In this document: positions 62,318-64,000 of the stretch, in pieces
How the letters are laid out: each line of letters opens with the position of its first letter
How positions within the stretch are numbered: position 1 is the stretch's first letter
Source: Riemerella columbina
Lineage (GTDB): Bacteria > Bacteroidota > Bacteroidia > Flavobacteriales > Weeksellaceae
Direction of reading: 5' to 3'
Length of the DNA stretch: 64,000 nt
Assembly (NCBI RefSeq): GCF_030517065.1
Contig: NZ_CP103950.1
Coordinates: forward strand, 620,001 to 684,000
Made by a program: the position numbers and the translations under genes
The notes under the pieces: generated by a model
Databases searched by the model: none
The model's input: the letters and a program-made list of their open reading frames with translations, nothing else
Told to the model about the DNA's origin: nothing

Positions 62318-62731
62318 TTATTGTGCTTCGGCATATTGTTTAAAGTGATTTAAAATGGCTTGCCAACCTTGCCTTTGCATTTCTATGGGGTGCTCGGTTT
62401 CAGGGTCAAAGCTGAGTGTGAGCCGCGTGCCATGTTCTACCGCTTCAAAGGTCACAGTAGCCTCCCGACCACCAAATTCATAAGTGAAACTTTCCAAAAG
62501 TTTTAGCGCGGTATAGGTGGCTGTAAAGTCAAAGCCCATGCTGCCATCTTTGGCTTCCATACGCGTTTGGTAAGTGCCGCCCACCCGCAAATCATTAGTG
62601 GCAGAGGGGCAGTGCCAACTCTCATCCGCAAAGTTCCATTGGGTAATATGTTGAGGTTCGGTATAATACGCCCAAACCTGCGCCAGAGGCTTATTGACCT
62701 CTGTGCTTATCGTAATTTTTTCAAGCTCCAT
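62318..62731 (-). CDS. SRPBCC/AHSA1-family protein
   Basis: A 137-residue START-like fold protein. It begins ITISTEVNKPLAQVWAYYTEP and ends with GWQAILNHFKQYAEA, both typical of the AHSA1 (Aha1 C-terminal-like) family. These bind hydrophobic ligands or act with chaperones, but roles vary and no ligand can be assigned. It is a single gene with a shared terminator. Confidence 0.87.
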   Translation of the reverse strand: MELEKITISTEVNKPLAQVWAYYTEPQHITQWNFADESWHCPSATNDLRVGGTYQTRMEAKDGSMGFDFTATYTALKLLESFTYEFGGREATVTFEAVEHGTRLTLSFDPETEHPIEMQRQGWQAILNHFKQYAEAQ

Positions 62732-62801
62732 AAGGGTAAAATTTTAAAATTCGCCACAAAGATAATGAAAAAGTGGGGGAGGAGAGGTAGCCTGAAAAAT
62801 T

Positions 62802-63419
62802 CTAATTTTTCTCTAAATTATTTATTCTTTGCTTTATTCTCTGAGCTGTTATAATTGGAGCTATACCCCATAAAATAAATGAAGCCAATGAAAGATAAAG
62901 GATAGCATTAAATATTAGAAAAGCTATTGTTTTGATGTTTTTTGATGTTTCTATATTTGAAATGTATATAGTTAAAAATAAGCTTGCAAATATTAATATA
63001 AAAGCACAAATTAACGAAATGTTTTTAACCATGATATGTATTTTAGGTACTTCAATGGTGATGTTATTATTTTTGTCAGATTTTAAATACTGCTTGGCAT
63101 TCTTTATATTTTGCCATGTAAAACTTTTACCTAATTTATTTTTAAATTGACAATAACTACGGATAAGCTTTTGATTGGTATTAATCTCTGTAAGTTCATA
63201 GAAGATATTTTCTTCCATCGTAGGGTTAATAAACTCTTCTTGAAAATCTTTAGAGGTAAAATGGCTCAACTTTTCTATGTCAAGCTCTTTTATTTTACTC
63301 TTTTTATTCTTCTGTGGATTTAGAAGGTTAGAAATAAATGGAAGTTTTAGAATACTTGGAATACTACCTACTATTCCAGATATAGAAGTTGTTATAGTTA
63401 TAAGTTCAGTGATTGTCAT
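62802..63419 (-). CDS. Hypothetical AT-rich membrane protein
   Basis: A 205-residue protein. A short N-terminal hydrophobic segment is followed by a charged helical region (about 40-125) and two membrane helices (about 134-154 and 161-187). No named family is recognised. Its codon usage and flanking DNA are much more AT-rich than the neighbours, and it sits alone between two long AT-rich gaps. That points to recent acquisition or a fast-changing gene. Confidence 0.6.
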   Translation of the reverse strand: MTITELITITTSISGIVGSIPSILKLPFISNLLNPQKNKKSKIKELDIEKLSHFTSKDFQEEFINPTMEENIFYELTEINTNQKLIRSYCQFKNKLGKSFTWQNIKNAKQYLKSDKNNNITIEVPKIHIMVKNISLICAFILIFASLFLTIYISNIETSKNIKTIAFLIFNAILYLSLASFILWGIAPIITAQRIKQRINNLEKN

Positions 63420-63585
63420 ATCATTTTTTATTAAAATTAATTAGAATACAAATATATGAAATTATAGTGAAAAATACTTTTGATTAAATAAATATCTAAT
63501 GTTTTTTAAGCTAGGTTTGTTGTAAATATTTAAATTTTTTTAGTTGTAATCAAGTTTAAAATACAGAATTTCTTTAGCTAATCCC

Positions 63586-63624
63586 CCACAAAAAATCCGC
63601 CCGCCCCAATTTTGGGGCGGGCGG
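63586..63624 (-). terminator. Very GC-rich terminator of the edge gene
   Basis: CCGCCCGCCCCAA (63597-63609) and TTGGGGCGGGCGG (63612-63624) form a 13-bp stem, followed on the minus strand by ATTTTTTGTGGGGG. It lies 38 bp after the stop codon at 63662. Confidence 0.92.
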
Positions 63625-63661
63625 CAATTAAAACTTCTAAACTTCAATCCACAGCTACGGA

Positions 63662-64000
63662 TTATTTAAAATCGGTAGCGATGGCTTTGTTGATGTCGTA
63701 GCGTTGCACTTCAAAATTAAGATCGGTGCCACCCATATTTTGGGTGATTTTAAATGGCAATTTTACGCCTTCCACTTCACGATAATCAGAGTAAACGGTC
63801 GGGATTACCATTTCTTGGTCACCCATTTTTTGCGTTTGATTTTCACCAACTTTAAGCCCTGTTTTCACGCTATAGAAATAAGTGGTATCGCCATGTTTTA
63901 CGGCATATGCCTCTTCATTATTGATGTTTTCTATGCCTTTCAGTTCATAGCCAGCACCATTTTTGAAAGCGAGTTCTGGAAAGATTTCGGTCTTTTTAGC
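63662..64000 (-). CDS. C-terminal part of a secreted or outer-membrane protein (LolA-like domain), cut by the window edge
   Basis: The last 112 codons are visible, beginning AKKTEIFPELAFKNGAG and reading through GIENINNEEAYAVK, TTYFYSVKTGLKVGENQTQ and YSDYREVEGVKLPFKITQNM to the stop. The GLKV and VKLPFKI pattern is that of a LolA/LppX-like lipid-carrier barrel. In flavobacteria this domain can also be the C-terminal module of an M16-type protease, which I cannot tell without the N-terminus. The start and the rest lie outside the window. Confidence 0.65.
   Translation of the reverse strand, partial: AKKTEIFPELAFKNGAGYELKGIENINNEEAYAVKHGDTTYFYSVKTGLKVGENQTQKMGDQEMVIPTVYSDYREVEGVKLPFKITQNMGGTDLNFEVQRYDINKAIATDFK

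Noticed and set aside
1-64000. tRNA or rRNA genes
   Set aside because: No T-loop/acceptor patterns or rRNA-like segments were seen when reading intergenic regions; a tRNAscan or Infernal run would be decisive.

Overview
The window is chromosomal DNA from a member of the Bacteroidota, most likely class Flavobacteriia, family Weeksellaceae (Chryseobacterium/Riemerella group). The evidence is the content and style of the genes: a PorP/SprF-type protein, a SusC/SusD pair, DUF6452/DUF6048 neighbours, a bS16 with a long acidic tail, many lipoproteins with SxxC-type lipoboxes, and promoters of the Bacteroidota form TTTG-N19-TAnnTTTG. The species cannot be fixed from the sequence alone. I saw no tRNA, rRNA, CRISPR array, insertion sequence or prophage. 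Almost all of the window is gene-dense housekeeping DNA.

Layout. 1-7.4 kb (minus strand): an rlmD/DUF6452/DUF6048 cluster, meaB, a small membrane protein, and mfd. 7.5-11.6 kb (plus): ribBA with a degenerate RibA half, recQ and fmt. 11.6-12.1 kb: the only long non-coding stretch, with seven 42-bp tandem repeats and two hairpins. 12.1-17 kb: smr and a phosphoesterase (minus), then truA, an ABC exporter, rpsP and rimM (plus). 17-20 kb (minus): DUF4230, a thioredoxin-fold lipoprotein, a MazG-like protein and an acyl-CoA dehydrogenase. 20-22.3 kb (plus): an OmpA-family protein and a PfpI-family gene interrupted by an in-frame stop. 22.4-27.4 kb (mainly minus): gcvP, a 52-residue Cys-rich ORF (plus), a J-domain protein, a Rossmann-fold protein and tpx. 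27.5-30.9 kb (minus): a four-gene copper/diheme operon related to mbnP-mbnH. 31-36.9 kb (plus): PASTA protein, rluD-like, sprF-like, hemW, mazG and aroA. 36.9-41.4 kb (minus): ABC-F, purine nucleoside phosphorylase, lpxK and rnhB. 41.5-47.9 kb (plus): susC, susD and argS. 47.9-54.3 kb (minus): a complete clade II nitrous oxide reductase operon in the order cytochrome c, nosZ, membrane protein, nosL, nosD, nosF, nosY. A second cytochrome c gene diverges from it at 54.4 kb. 55-64 kb: dnaK, two small membrane proteins, DUF4136 and DUF5522 genes, a mini HExxH protein, a PLP deaminase-like enzyme, a LysM glucosaminidase, hemL, an AHSA1 protein, an AT-rich orphan gene and a truncated gene at the edge.

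The main discovery is a shared regulatory signature. The perfect dyad TATGA-N6-TCATA, a Crp/Fnr-type operator, occurs in the divergent promoter region of the nos operon and its partner cytochrome c gene. It occurs again in front of the mbnP/mbnH-like copper operon 23 kb away. At the copper operon and the plus-strand cytochrome gene its centre lies 36.5 bp from the last base of the -7 box. At the nos operon the distance is 37.5 bp. All three fit a class II activator position near -41.5. I infer one regulon coupling N2O respiration, which needs the copper enzyme NosZ, to periplasmic copper handling. No methanobactin precursor or biosynthesis gene is visible, so the copper operon appears to be a methanobactin-independent relative of the known system.
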